DNA of 64,000 bases from an uncultured Anaerococcus sp. (GTDB lineage Bacteria; Bacillota; Clostridia; Tissierellales; Peptoniphilaceae). The stretch's first letter is position 1. Each line of letters opens with the position of its first letter. Position numbers and translations under genes: made by a program. The notes below the pieces were generated by a model. The model had not been told where the DNA came from. It made no database searches and was given only the letters and a program-made list of their open reading frames with translations. Location: NCBI GenBank assembly GCA_900551095.1, contig URUJ01000004.1, positions 9,948 through 73,947 on the forward strand, given 5' to 3'. Below, piece after piece: positions 8,459-17,051 of this stretch.

Positions 8459-9352
8459 CTAATCAATCCAGTTTGGGATTATATTATTAAAGTTATCATA
8501 CATTTCTAAAAGATAATGTATTTCGTCATTGCTAAGATAAGAATTAGTTTTATTTCTTATATTAATCAAACTTTCTAATATAGCTGTTGCCTGATATAGA
8601 CTTAATAGGCGGAAAAACTTCCTTGTAGGTTTAATATCCCCATGGTATGAAGATAAAGCCGCCTTAGAAAATACCGGATTAGTTATAGCCATTCTATTTA
8701 TCTCAACAAAATCAACTATTCCATCACCGTACTCGAGTTTTTTTATACCTCTTAAGTCCAAAGAGTTTTCATTATATATCCTAATGTTTTTATCACTAAT
8801 ATTTTTATAAAGTAAGTTTATTGCAGTATTCTCAGTTAAATGTTTATTAGCGTTAATAAAATCTATCAGCATATAGTCATCGTCGCCAATCTCACTTAAT
8901 CCGTGCTTATAAAAGATTTGATTTGACTTAAGCAAAAAAGTTTTTTGCCAATCCACTTTATCTGATGCCTTAATACCATGTAGTTTTTTTAAAGCAAGAC
9001 CAAATTCTTTGCCAATTTTCTCCTGCTCTTTTATACCAACTTTGTCCAAAAAATCTCTCAAAGCTATCTCATCTCTATATTCATACACTTTGAACGATTT
9101 TTCTATATCTGGCATCAACCCTTTTTCGTATATTTTAAGAGGATTAAGACCTGCATCTTCTAATATTTCATTAACAAAAGCTTCATTTTCTATATCATCA
9201 AATTGACCTAGCTCATATAGAGAAAACACAAAAAACTTGTCATCCTTTTTTACCTTGTATTTACTAGAACCAATTCTCTCAATACTACAAGTTTCATCTA
9301 ACTCTTTAAAAATATTAGTATGACCTAGGATATTTCTAATATCACTAGTCAT
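8459..9352 (-). CDS. APH/choline-kinase-fold protein with lost catalytic motifs (pseudokinase)
   Basis: This 297-residue protein reads like an aminoglycoside phosphotransferase-family member. It has an N-lobe with strand-rich residues 25-50, the helix LGLALKKLHGI-type segment near 118-127, and the catalytic region at 180-193. There the usual HGDLxxxN loop is LLYKNISDKNIRIY, and the DFGD-type metal motif is LEYGD (206-210). The base Asp and the metal Asp are therefore both replaced. A separate HGD triplet at 237-239 lies after the metal motif, out of register. It starts 10 bp after the ptsI stop, so it is co-transcribed with the PTS enzyme. Function unknown. Confidence 0.65.
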   Translation of the reverse strand: MTSDIRNILGHTNIFKELDETCSIERIGSSKYKVKKDDKFFVFSLYELGQFDDIENEAFVNEILEDAGLNPLKIYEKGLMPDIEKSFKVYEYRDEIALRDFLDKVGIKEQEKIGKEFGLALKKLHGIKASDKVDWQKTFLLKSNQIFYKHGLSEIGDDDYMLIDFINANKHLTENTAINLLYKNISDKNIRIYNENSLDLRGIKKLEYGDGIVDFVEINRMAITNPVFSKAALSSYHGDIKPTRKFFRLLSLYQATAILESLINIRNKTNSYLSNDEIHYLLEMYDNFNNIIPNWID

Positions 9353-9362
9353 AATATCTTCC

Positions 9363-11069
9363 TTAATTGTTATGTTCTTTAACTAGACTTTCTACTTCTT
9401 CAACTAGTTCAGAGTCAATTACCTTCTCTGCGAAAAGTTTCTCTTCCTCTAAGCTAGATTTTAAAATAGTATCTTTTATTTCAGCAATTTTTGCAGAAGA
9501 ACCAGAAAATTCATCTAACCCTAAACCTAATAATAGCTTTGTTGCCTCGGTATCACCCGCAAATGCCCCACACATTCCAGTCCATTTGCCAGCTTCATGA
9601 GAAATTTCTATTACATGTTTAATAGCTCTTAGTACTGCTGGATTATAATTTGAATACATATGAGCAATATTCTCATTTCCTCTATCTACTGCCAAGGTAT
9701 ATTGAGTTAAGTCATTAGTACCTATTGAGAAAAAGTCTGCATATTTAATAAATTTATCTGCCATGATTATAGAAGCAGATGTTTCTACCATAATTCCAAC
9801 ATCCAAGTTTTTATTATATTCAATACCTTCTTTATCAAGATCTTTTTTAATATCCTCTATTAGTTCAATTGATTTTTTAAGCTCATCTATATTTACTACA
9901 AAAGGAATCATTATCTTAAGATTACCAAAGGCTGAAGCTCTAACTAGCGCTCTTAATTGTGTTTTGAAAATTTCTTCCTTATCTAGACATAGACGAACTG
10001 CTCTATATCCCAAGAATGGATTTTCTTCTTCAGGGAATTTGAAGTAATCTAAACCCTTATCCCCTCCAATATCAAGTGTTCTTATAATAAGAGGCTTTTC
10101 TCCTAGCATTTCAGTCGCTTCTTTGTAGACCTCAAATTGAACTTCTTCACTTGGAAATTCTGAACTTTCCATATATAAAAATTCTGTTCTAAATAAACCT
10201 ACTCCATCACAACCATTTTCTATTGCTAGTTTTAAATCTTCAATATTACCGATATTTGCTGACACTTCAATTTTCTTACCATCTTTTGTTACAGCTTCTT
10301 TATCTTTAATATTTTTGAGTCTTTCTTTTTTCTCTTTTTGTTCAACTATTAATTTCTCATAACTTGATAGTTCCTCTTCACTAGGGTCAACAATTAACAA
10401 CCCCTCATAACCATCAATTATAGCCATCTCTCCACCTTTTACTTTAGTAGATACATCAGACATTCCAACTAGTGCAGGCATATCAAGAGTTTGAGCAATG
10501 ATTGATGTATGGCTTGTTTTACCACCTAAATCTGTTGCAAATCCTACCACCGCATCTTTATCCATATTAGCAGTATCAGATGGTGTAAGTTCTTTAGAGA
10601 TAATTATGCTTCCTTTTTCAAGGTTTGATAAATCTTTTGGCTTTATACCTTTTAATTTATACATAACCTGAAAGCCAATATCTTGGTAATCACTAGCACG
10701 TTCCTTAAGATATTCATCATCAAGGGCACTCATGATTTCAACCATTTCTCTTATAGTTTCATCAAGAGCTAGTTCGCTATTTTTATTTTCATTCTTAATC
10801 TTACCTTCAATTGTATCTGAGAAATAAGGATCTTGGAGTAATTCTTTATGAGCATTTGCAATATTTTGTTGGGTTTCTGTTGGATTTTCCAGGTTATTTA
10901 AATCATCGAAATAACTATCAATCGCATTTTTTACTTTTTGATATTCATCGCTTGCGATTTCAGGACTAATTTTTTCTTTATTTATTTCTATTTTTTCTCT
11001 AGTAAATAAATAAATCTTGCCTATAGCATAACCTGTACTCGCCTTAATTCCTTCATATCTTACAGTCAT
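9363..11069 (-). CDS. ptsI: phosphotransferase system enzyme I
   Basis: This 568-residue protein has the full family length. It transfers phosphate from phosphoenolpyruvate to HPr in the cytoplasm. The N-terminal half carries the phosphohistidine motif GGKTSHTSIIAQ near residue 188. The C-terminal TIM barrel has the PEP site motifs GVGLFRTEFLYM, TLDIGGDKG, FFSIGTNDLTQY and the active-site Cys in TGMCGAFAGD. It is separated from ptsH by a terminator-like hairpin, which may set the HPr:EI ratio. The APH-like gene follows immediately. Confidence 0.97.
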   Translation of the reverse strand: MTVRYEGIKASTGYAIGKIYLFTREKIEINKEKISPEIASDEYQKVKNAIDSYFDDLNNLENPTETQQNIANAHKELLQDPYFSDTIEGKIKNENKNSELALDETIREMVEIMSALDDEYLKERASDYQDIGFQVMYKLKGIKPKDLSNLEKGSIIISKELTPSDTANMDKDAVVGFATDLGGKTSHTSIIAQTLDMPALVGMSDVSTKVKGGEMAIIDGYEGLLIVDPSEEELSSYEKLIVEQKEKKERLKNIKDKEAVTKDGKKIEVSANIGNIEDLKLAIENGCDGVGLFRTEFLYMESSEFPSEEVQFEVYKEATEMLGEKPLIIRTLDIGGDKGLDYFKFPEEENPFLGYRAVRLCLDKEEIFKTQLRALVRASAFGNLKIMIPFVVNIDELKKSIELIEDIKKDLDKEGIEYNKNLDVGIMVETSASIIMADKFIKYADFFSIGTNDLTQYTLAVDRGNENIAHMYSNYNPAVLRAIKHVIEISHEAGKWTGMCGAFAGDTEATKLLLGLGLDEFSGSSAKIAEIKDTILKSSLEEEKLFAEKVIDSELVEEVESLVKEHNN

Positions 11070-11100
11070 TAAACTTATTCTCCTTTATATTTATAGTTTT

Positions 11101-11130
11101 AAAAAAAGGATACTATTAAAAGTATCCTTT
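11101..11130 (-). terminator. intrinsic terminator between ptsH and ptsI
   Basis: The arms AAAGGATACT and AGTATCCTTT are perfectly complementary (6-nt loop) and are followed on the minus strand by seven T residues. It lies after ptsH and ahead of ptsI. Partial read-through would give more HPr than EI mRNA, a known arrangement in Firmicutes. Confidence 0.85.
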
Positions 11131-11142
11131 ATAGACTTGATT

Positions 11143-11403
11143 TTATTCAGCTAAATTCTCAACAAATTCTACTAGTTCGTCAGCGAATTTTTCTTCATCA
11201 TCGCCTTCAACTACTAATTTAATTTCTGTTCCTTTAGCTATTCCAAGGCTCATAACATTGAAGATGCTCTTTGCATTTGCTTCTTTTTCATCTTTGATGA
11301 TTGTAACTTCACCTGGATAATTTTTTACAAATTGTACTAATGAAGCTGCTGGTCTTGCATGTAGACCTGTCTCATTTGTAACAACTACTGTTCTTTCTGC
11401 CAT
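11143..11403 (-). CDS. ptsH: phosphocarrier protein HPr
   Basis: This 86-residue protein matches HPr throughout. His15 in TGLHARPAA accepts phosphate from enzyme I. Ser46 in KSIFNVMSLGI is the regulatory site of HPr kinase; its presence implies Firmicutes-type catabolite control in which HPr-Ser-P is the corepressor of CcpA. It has its own promoter and a strong GGAGGA ribosome site, and it is preceded by a LacI/CcpA-type regulator gene, which fits that circuit. Confidence 0.97.
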   Translation of the reverse strand: MAERTVVVTNETGLHARPAASLVQFVKNYPGEVTIIKDEKEANAKSIFNVMSLGIAKGTEIKLVVEGDDEEKFADELVEFVENLAE

Positions 11404-11438
11404 AAATTCCTCCTAAATTGATTTTCATTTATACTTAT

Positions 11439-11466
11439 ATTTTACTATATTTTAAAAAATTAACAA
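11439..11466 (-). promoter_or_regulatory. promoter of ptsH
   Basis: On the minus strand, TTGTTA and TAAAAT are separated by 16 bp, placed between the regulator's stop and ptsH. This is a good sigma-A-type match that would give a 5' leader of roughly 30 nt. Confidence 0.6.
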
Positions 11467-11470
11467 TACT

Positions 11471-12475
11471 TTAACTAATAACTTTGGTTGATTCTCTCTT
11501 ATTAATTTGAGCATCAATAATCCAATCTTCGTCCAATATTTCAGCTTCGTGCTTAATTCTCTTAATTAAAGCTCTTATCGCAATAGCACCTATATCATAG
11601 TAAGGAATAGATACTGTAGTTAACTTAGGTCTATAAATACTTGCTATCTTATTGTCTCCAAAACCTACAACTGACAAGTCATCTGGTACTTTTATACCAT
11701 GGTCAACACAATAATTCATAAATCCAATTGCTATTTCGTCATTAATACAAGCCACTGCACTTATATTATTATCCTTTATAATCTTTACAGCTTCGTCAGC
11801 ACTCGCATAACCATTATCACTGGACATACCATCTATCCTTAGGATATATGATTTTTCTTTACCCACTGCATTTTCGTAGCCTTTTATCATAGATTCGTTA
11901 ATAACGTTTTGATCCTTTCCAGCAAGTAGCAAAATATTTTCATGACCTGCATCAGTTAAACTATTTATTAGCTTATATTCTTCAGTTTCGTAGTCAACTT
12001 TTACAGTTTTTAAGTTTTTATAGTTATGATATTTATCAAGTATTACAAAAGGTATCCTTGTTTCTCTAAGTTTAACAAGTATTTCTGTAGAAATATCCTC
12101 TGTTATTATTACAAGACCTTCAACTTGCTTGGTAGCTAAAAAATCAATTGAATTTTCGACTTGCTGATCCTCACCATAGGAACTTGTAAGTAAAATATCG
12201 TATTTGTATACTCTTCCAATTTCCTCAATCCCTCTTATGAGTTGAGCCATATATTCAATTCCGATATCCTTAACTATAACACCAACCAAATTAGATTTTC
12301 TCATAACTAAGGATCTAGCTAATTCATTTGGTTTAAAATCAAGCTTATTAATTGCATCTACTACTTTTCTTCTTGCTTCTGGACTAACAGGTTTTGAATT
12401 ATTCATTACCCTTGAAACCGTAGATATAGATACGCCTGCAAGCTTAGCTACGTCTTTGATTGTTGGTTGTCCCAT
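11471..12475 (-). CDS. LacI-family regulator, CcpA-like
   Basis: This 334-residue protein has an N-terminal helix-turn-helix (TIKDVAKLAGVSISTVSRVMN) with the hinge helix FKPNELARSLVM and a periplasmic-binding-like ligand core. The length and N-terminus match CcpA. Its position directly upstream of ptsH, whose product carries Ser46, supports a role as catabolite control protein, but many sugar-specific LacI members look the same. I could not identify a convincing cre operator at the window's promoters by eye. The CcpA identity is therefore inference. Confidence 0.8.
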   Translation of the reverse strand: MGQPTIKDVAKLAGVSISTVSRVMNNSKPVSPEARRKVVDAINKLDFKPNELARSLVMRKSNLVGVIVKDIGIEYMAQLIRGIEEIGRVYKYDILLTSSYGEDQQVENSIDFLATKQVEGLVIITEDISTEILVKLRETRIPFVILDKYHNYKNLKTVKVDYETEEYKLINSLTDAGHENILLLAGKDQNVINESMIKGYENAVGKEKSYILRIDGMSSDNGYASADEAVKIIKDNNISAVACINDEIAIGFMNYCVDHGIKVPDDLSVVGFGDNKIASIYRPKLTTVSIPYYDIGAIAIRALIKRIKHEAEILDEDWIIDAQINKRESTKVIS

Positions 12476-12492
12476 ATTTCCTCCATTATAGA

Positions 12493-12519
12493 AAAGACCA
12501 TCTGTGTCAGATGGTCTTT
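12493..12519 (-). terminator. intrinsic terminator downstream of the DUF948-like gene
   Basis: Perfect 12-bp arms AAAGACCATCTG / CAGATGGTCTTT with a 3-nt loop are followed on the minus strand by a short T run. It separates the DUF948-like gene from the CcpA-like gene, which presumably has its own promoter or relies on read-through. Confidence 0.75.
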
Positions 12520-12522
12520 GAA

Positions 12523-12966
12523 TTAACCTGCAATTACGTTTTTTACAATGTCTATTACATCCATAATTAAAGATGAATAGTCAGTAATTGATGCAACTCC
12601 AGCTCCAAAAGTATCAACACTATCGACAGCAGTTATTCCTACATAATTAACTGTATCTTTTACATCATCAGCTATTGAATTAACACTAGTCATAGTATCA
12701 TTTACTTTTGCTATTGCCATCTTCAAGTTAGGATCAGTAACTACACTATTTACGTTTTCTACAAGCCCTGTAGCTTCATCTGTAAGATGAGGTAATTTAG
12801 TAATTACATTATCAATATTACTAGAATTTTTATTAAGCACTTCTTGAACGCTTTTTAATAACTTGTTTACTTTAACTAATACTAATACTAAAAATACCAG
12901 TGCCAGTATAGCTAAGATAGTTAAAATTATATTGCCTAGAAGATCAAAATCTATTGTTACACTCAT
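12523..12966 (-). CDS. DUF948-like membrane-anchored protein
   Basis: This 147-residue protein has one hydrophobic N-terminal segment (about residues 9-29, ILTILAILALVFLVLVLVKV). Behind it is a helical tail rich in Asn, Val, Asp and Thr that should form an amphipathic coil. This is the layout of DUF948 proteins, which often accompany YtxH proteins in Firmicutes. The next upstream gene is indeed YtxH-like, only 14 bp away. The role is not established; envelope stress is a common guess for the pair. Confidence 0.75.
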   Translation of the reverse strand: MSVTIDFDLLGNIILTILAILALVFLVLVLVKVNKLLKSVQEVLNKNSSNIDNVITKLPHLTDEATGLVENVNSVVTDPNLKMAIAKVNDTMTSVNSIADDVKDTVNYVGITAVDSVDTFGAGVASITDYSSLIMDVIDIVKNVIAG

Positions 12967-12980
12967 TTATATCTCCTTGA

Positions 12981-13589
12981 CTAAATATTTTTATGTTTAA
13001 CTTTTAAATCGTTCTCTTTTACCTTTTCTTTTGTATCTTTTGCTTCTTCTTTTACTTCTTTAGCGCCTTCTTTGACATCTTTTTTAGCTTCTTTTGTTTC
13101 TTCAGAGATTTCTTCTTTTTTCTCATCAGCAACTTTAGATATCTCACCAGCACTATCTTTTACGATTTCTTTAACATCTTTTGCTCCATCAGCAAGTGAA
13201 TCTTTCACTTCTTTTGATGCATCTTTGATTTGTCTGCCAGTATCTTTTGCAACTTCAGCACCATATTCAATACCATCTTTGATTGGTTGAAGGTCAGTAT
13301 AAGCTCTATACTTCATGTCTTCATAACCATCTTTAGCTTGATCAATTACATCAGTTGTAGTTTCTTTTACAGTATCAACAGTATCGTTAAAAGCTTGTTT
13401 TAAATCTTCTCTTGTTTGTTTACCAGATTTTGGAGCAAGTAAAATACCTGCAGCTGCACCTGCTAATACACCAACTAAAAGACCTTGTCCTCTCATTCTT
13501 GAATCATGGTTTTTAGCTTTCCAGATTTCATATTTGATTTCTCTTTGTTTTGCTTTAGCTTTGCTTTCAATATAATCTTGTAATGACAT
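12981..13589 (-). CDS. YtxH-domain protein with long charged helical tail
   Basis: This 202-residue protein carries the YtxH signature near residues 36-60: a glycine-rich hydrophobic segment (GLLVGVLAGAAAGILLAPKSG) followed by a basic/acidic region. The remaining ~140 residues are an alanine-, lysine- and glutamate-rich series of near 11-residue repeats (variants of AKDVKEIVKDS and EAKKDVKEGAKEV) resembling LEA-type stress proteins. It is paired with the DUF948-like gene. The exact function is unknown. The ribosome site is AAGGAG. Confidence 0.8.
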   Translation of the reverse strand: MSLQDYIESKAKAKQREIKYEIWKAKNHDSRMRGQGLLVGVLAGAAAGILLAPKSGKQTREDLKQAFNDTVDTVKETTTDVIDQAKDGYEDMKYRAYTDLQPIKDGIEYGAEVAKDTGRQIKDASKEVKDSLADGAKDVKEIVKDSAGEISKVADEKKEEISEETKEAKKDVKEGAKEVKEEAKDTKEKVKENDLKVKHKNI

Positions 13590-13656
13590 ATATTAATCTC
13601 CTTTTATTTTAGTCTTATTAATTATTACCCCAAAATAACATTTTAAAACTTAATTT

Positions 13657-13817
13657 TATCCTAAGGTGGTCCTTAACTTAAGACCTTCCCGTATGTGAAG
13701 GTGGGCAAGCTGTCTAAAATCTCTGACTTCCACTCGAAGGAGGCTTGTCATCAAAGTTAGAACTCCGCAATCCCTTATAAAGTTTGTAGGTTTAAATTGG
13801 ACCTATTCCTTAGGATA
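13657..13817 (-). ncRNA. ssrS: probable 6S RNA
   Basis: This 161-nt non-coding stretch is closed by complementary ends ATCCTAAGG and CCTTAGGAT, continues with GGTCC/GGACC, and folds by eye into one long hairpin. A large internal bubble and an apical stem (TCTAA and CTTTGAtGAC pairing with GTCAGAG and TTAGA) fit the 6S layout. Near the 3' side ACCTTC and GAAGGT form a small hairpin like that in known 6S RNAs. It is preceded by an almost perfect promoter and lies between two genes with no ORF. 6S RNA binds the sigma-A holoenzyme and restrains transcription in stationary phase. The identity rests on shape and size, not on a covariance-model hit. Confidence 0.62.
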
Positions 13818-13822
13818 CTTTA

Positions 13823-13851
13823 ATTATAGTATATTTTTAAAAAAATTGCAA
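13823..13851 (-). promoter_or_regulatory. promoter of the probable 6S RNA
   Basis: The minus strand has TTGCAA, a 17-bp spacer and a perfect TATAAT. The expected start falls on the first bases of the closing stem of the 6S-like RNA. Confidence 0.8.
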
Positions 13852-13862
13852 GATAAATCTTT

Positions 13863-14705
13863 TCATAAATTTGTTAGAAAAGGCTTGAAATCAGGAATAT
13901 TCTTGATGATAATCCTTTCCTGGTTTATAAATTCTACAAATTCCAAATAATATGAATGTAGGAGAAATCTTTCTAGATTTATATTTGACCCATAAAGGGT
14001 ATCCCCTAAAATAGGATAGTTCAGACTTTTAAGACTTGCTCTAATTTGATGAGTTTTTCCTGTTTTTATATTACACTCTATTAAAGAATATCTGTCGTTC
14101 GCATTTATTGTTTTAAAATAAGTTATAGCTGTTTTTCCTTTTTCACCAGTTTTATATAGCTTATTTACCTCATCATAAGTAAGTTTAGTCTTAAATAGTT
14201 TATCAATTTTAAGACTCCCTTCGACATATGCTAGATATTTTTTTACTATTACCCCATCCTCTATTTGCTTTTGATAATATGCTTGGGCGAATTTATTTTT
14301 TGCCACCATACATAGACCGGATGTATTCATATCAAGTCTATTTATTAATCTTATCTTAGCTTTTATATCATTTTCCAAAAAATAATTTGCAATATAATTA
14401 GATAGACTAACTTGATTCTTGGAATTCACTGTTAAATTACTTGGCTTATTCACTACCAGTATATTTTCATCTTCATAAACTACATCCAAATATCCTTTGA
14501 TTGGCTCATAGTCTAAGCCTTCCTCGTAGATAGCTAACTTAACAATATCTTCATTATTAAGGTTGATATTTTTGAATACAGGTTTATCATTAACTATAAT
14601 TCCTGTTTTTAATAAATCTTTATAGGCTCTCATTGAGATAGATTTATCTAATAAGAATTTTTTTAAAGAAATTTTCTTTGAATTTTTAAATTTTATATAT
14701 TTCAT
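13863..14705 (-). CDS. RluA-family pseudouridine synthase (second copy)
   Basis: This 280-residue protein has an N-terminal S4-like segment and the catalytic motif LINRLDMNTSG with GKTHQIRASL downstream. The frame stays open further upstream, but the ATG at 14705 has a GGAGT ribosome site and starts a normal-length protein. The upstream extension would run into the divergent promoter region of NAD kinase. The target uridine is not predictable. It shares its intergenic space with the plus-strand NAD kinase gene and is followed by the 6S-like RNA. Confidence 0.86.
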   Translation of the reverse strand: MKYIKFKNSKKISLKKFLLDKSISMRAYKDLLKTGIIVNDKPVFKNINLNNEDIVKLAIYEEGLDYEPIKGYLDVVYEDENILVVNKPSNLTVNSKNQVSLSNYIANYFLENDIKAKIRLINRLDMNTSGLCMVAKNKFAQAYYQKQIEDGVIVKKYLAYVEGSLKIDKLFKTKLTYDEVNKLYKTGEKGKTAITYFKTINANDRYSLIECNIKTGKTHQIRASLKSLNYPILGDTLYGSNINLERFLLHSYYLEFVEFINQERIIIKNIPDFKPFLTNL

Positions 14706-14719
14706 ACTTACTCCTATGA

Positions 14720-14725
14720 TATAAT
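14720..14725 (+). promoter_or_regulatory. extended -10 of the NAD kinase promoter
   Basis: A TGATATAAT sequence on the plus strand, 20 bp before the NAD kinase ATG, matches the extended -10 form. No clear -35 is visible upstream, as expected for extended -10 promoters. Confidence 0.5.
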
Positions 14726-14744
14726 ATAAGCGAGAGGATATGAT

Positions 14745-15530
14745 ATGACAAATATAATTAATATTTTTAAGAACAAATCTAGATACACAAATACGATTTA
14801 TCACAAAGTGAAATATATTTTACAAAATGCTGGTTACCAAGTAAGCAATGTATATAACGAAAATGCTTTTTTGAATTTAGTAATAGGCGGAGACGGAACT
14901 TTTTTAAACGCCGTCCATCTTTCTAATTTTTCGACAGTACCTTTTATCGGTATAAATACTGGTCACCTAGGTTTTTATCAGGAAATCGAAGTGGACATGT
15001 TGGAAGAATTTGTAGATGCCTTAGTTAAGGGGCAATACAAAGTCGAAGAACTGACAGTCCTCCAATCTAAGGTCAATAATAAAAATATAAATGCTATTAA
15101 CGAAGTAGTTGTAAAATCAAAGAAGAACCAAATTATAAGGTTAAAAGTTTTTATAGATGGCAACTTTCTTGAGTCTTATTCAGGAGACGGACTAATTATT
15201 TCTACTCCTCACGGTTCTACAGCCTATAATCTATCAGCAAACGGAGCAATACTACACCAATCATTAAACGGTTATCAACTAACCCCTATAGCTCCAGTCT
15301 ATTCAAATTTAAATAAAGCACTTAAGTGCCCAGTAGTTTTACCAAATGATGCTAATGTTGAAATATCAGTATCTAGGCGAGATAATTACCACACTATTTT
15401 CATCTTTGATGGAAGAGAATTTTTCACAAAAGATTATAGAATAAAAATCGGAGTATCTCCTAATAAAATAAATAAGCTTATTCTCAATAAAAACCATTAT
15501 TGGTCTAATATTAAAAATAAGCTTATGTGA
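14745..15530 (+). CDS. nadK: NAD kinase
   Basis: This 261-residue protein phosphorylates NAD to NADP. The diagnostic motifs are present: GGDGTFLNAVH with the catalytic Asp (near residue 49), GINTGHLGF, NEVVVK, and the glycine-rich DGLIISTPHGSTAYNLSANG. A GAGAGGA ribosome site precedes this ATG; another ATG 5 bp earlier is out of frame. It is an isolated plus-strand gene whose stop is immediately adjacent to the convergent stop of the penicillin-binding protein gene, with no room for a separate terminator. Confidence 0.95.
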   Translation: MTNIINIFKNKSRYTNTIYHKVKYILQNAGYQVSNVYNENAFLNLVIGGDGTFLNAVHLSNFSTVPFIGINTGHLGFYQEIEVDMLEEFVDALVKGQYKVEELTVLQSKVNNKNINAINEVVVKSKKNQIIRLKVFIDGNFLESYSGDGLIISTPHGSTAYNLSANGAILHQSLNGYQLTPIAPVYSNLNKALKCPVVLPNDANVEISVSRRDNYHTIFIFDGREFFTKDYRIKIGVSPNKINKLILNKNHYWSNIKNKLM

Positions 15531-17051
15531 TTAATTAAACGATACTGTATTAAATATATCTCTAACTATATCCCTAGCCAAAGGTGCAGCAACCTCTCCA
15601 CCTGTGCCTTGGCTATCTTCTATCACCAAAGCAAAGGCAATCTTAGGTTCATATGCTGGTGCAAACCCTACAAACCATGCATCAACATTACCACCTGCTT
15701 TATCTGCCGTTCCTGTTTTTCCAGCTAATTGTATACCATCCAAGTAAGCTTTTGATCCCGTACCAGAATTAACTACTTCTAGCATAAAATCTCTAATAGT
15801 ATTAGCTGTTTTTTCACTAGTTGCTTTAGATAACACTTCATTTTTTGCTTCAAATATTGTGTCCCCATCTTTATTAGTAATCTTATCTACAAGTCTAGGT
15901 TGCATCATCACTCCATCATTAGCTATTGCTGAAGAAATCATCGCCATATGAAGAGGAGTTATCTGAGTTTTACCATAACCAAAACCTGTCATGGCAAGGT
16001 CCGCCTCGTTCAATTCATCAAAAGGAATCACAGACTTATTTTTATCTAGATCAAATTTATAATCTTTGTTAAAGGTAAAAGAATCACTAGTTTTAGATAG
16101 TCTATCCTTCCCTAATTTTACAGCCTTATTAGCAAAATAAGTATTAGCAGAATTTATAAAAGCACTTCTTAAATCTAAATTTCCAAAAACTTGGTCTGCA
16201 TAGTTTTTTATTTCATAGCCTTGAATAGTTTCGCTACCCTCATCATTATAGGAAGTATCTATCCCATTATCTAAAATGGAGGCAGACGTAATTATTTTAA
16301 ATGATGATCCTGGCCTATATAGTCCTTGACTTGCTCTATTTACAAGTCTACCATCGGATGTCTGAATCAAGTTGTTCCAATCATTATCTAGACTATTTGG
16401 ATTAAAACTAGGTGTAGAAACCATAGCCAATACTTCTCCCGTATTAGGATCCATAATAACACACGCTCCCCTGTATGATTTAAGGTAAGCATAGACAATA
16501 TTTTGTATATTTTGATCCAGACTTAAATGCAGGTCATTTCCAACATCATTTTTTACAACCATTTTCCTAAATTGGCTGAAATTTTCATCACTTATGGCTA
16601 GAAGTTGTCTATTATAAGACTTTTCTATACCAGTTTTACCATAAGTTGTTGATGAATATCCAGTAACTGGGGCAGAACTTTCTGGATAATTATATATTCT
16701 AATTTGCTTGCCGGATGCATCCTTCTCGCTATAAGCTAAAATATTACCATTCTTATCGTAAATACTTCCTCTTTTAACAAGATCTTCATTTAACCAAAGT
16801 CTTCTATTGTGAGAATCATTAGCCAAAGTTTTCGCCTTAAACAATTGGAAATATACCAAATATAAGGTTAAAAACATAAACAGGGACACAAAGAAAACCA
16901 TAACAAAAATCAATCTTTTGTTTAAAGTTGATTTTGATAAAACTTTAAGTTGGTTATTTTCCTTAAATCTTTGCTTTTCTTCAAGTTCTCGTATTTTCTC
17001 TAAAAGAGTACTATTATTTCTTCTTTTTTTATTATTTTTCTTATCTGTCAC
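15531..17051 (-). CDS. class B penicillin-binding protein (PbpA/FtsI type)
   Basis: This 506-residue protein has a cytoplasmic basic N-terminus, one membrane anchor at about residues 46-70 and an extracytoplasmic transpeptidase domain. All three active-site motifs are present: SxxK in PGSSFKII, SxN in SANTYF, and KTG in AGKTGTADK. It lacks a long dimerisation region, as in the PbpA-like group paired with SEDS proteins. It cross-links peptidoglycan together with the FtsW/RodA-like polymerase encoded just upstream, whose gene overlaps this one by 11 bp. Whether it serves division or elongation is not visible. Confidence 0.92.
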   Translation of the reverse strand: MTDKKNNKKRRNNSTLLEKIRELEEKQRFKENNQLKVLSKSTLNKRLIFVMVFFVSLFMFLTLYLVYFQLFKAKTLANDSHNRRLWLNEDLVKRGSIYDKNGNILAYSEKDASGKQIRIYNYPESSAPVTGYSSTTYGKTGIEKSYNRQLLAISDENFSQFRKMVVKNDVGNDLHLSLDQNIQNIVYAYLKSYRGACVIMDPNTGEVLAMVSTPSFNPNSLDNDWNNLIQTSDGRLVNRASQGLYRPGSSFKIITSASILDNGIDTSYNDEGSETIQGYEIKNYADQVFGNLDLRSAFINSANTYFANKAVKLGKDRLSKTSDSFTFNKDYKFDLDKNKSVIPFDELNEADLAMTGFGYGKTQITPLHMAMISSAIANDGVMMQPRLVDKITNKDGDTIFEAKNEVLSKATSEKTANTIRDFMLEVVNSGTGSKAYLDGIQLAGKTGTADKAGGNVDAWFVGFAPAYEPKIAFALVIEDSQGTGGEVAAPLARDIVRDIFNTVSFN

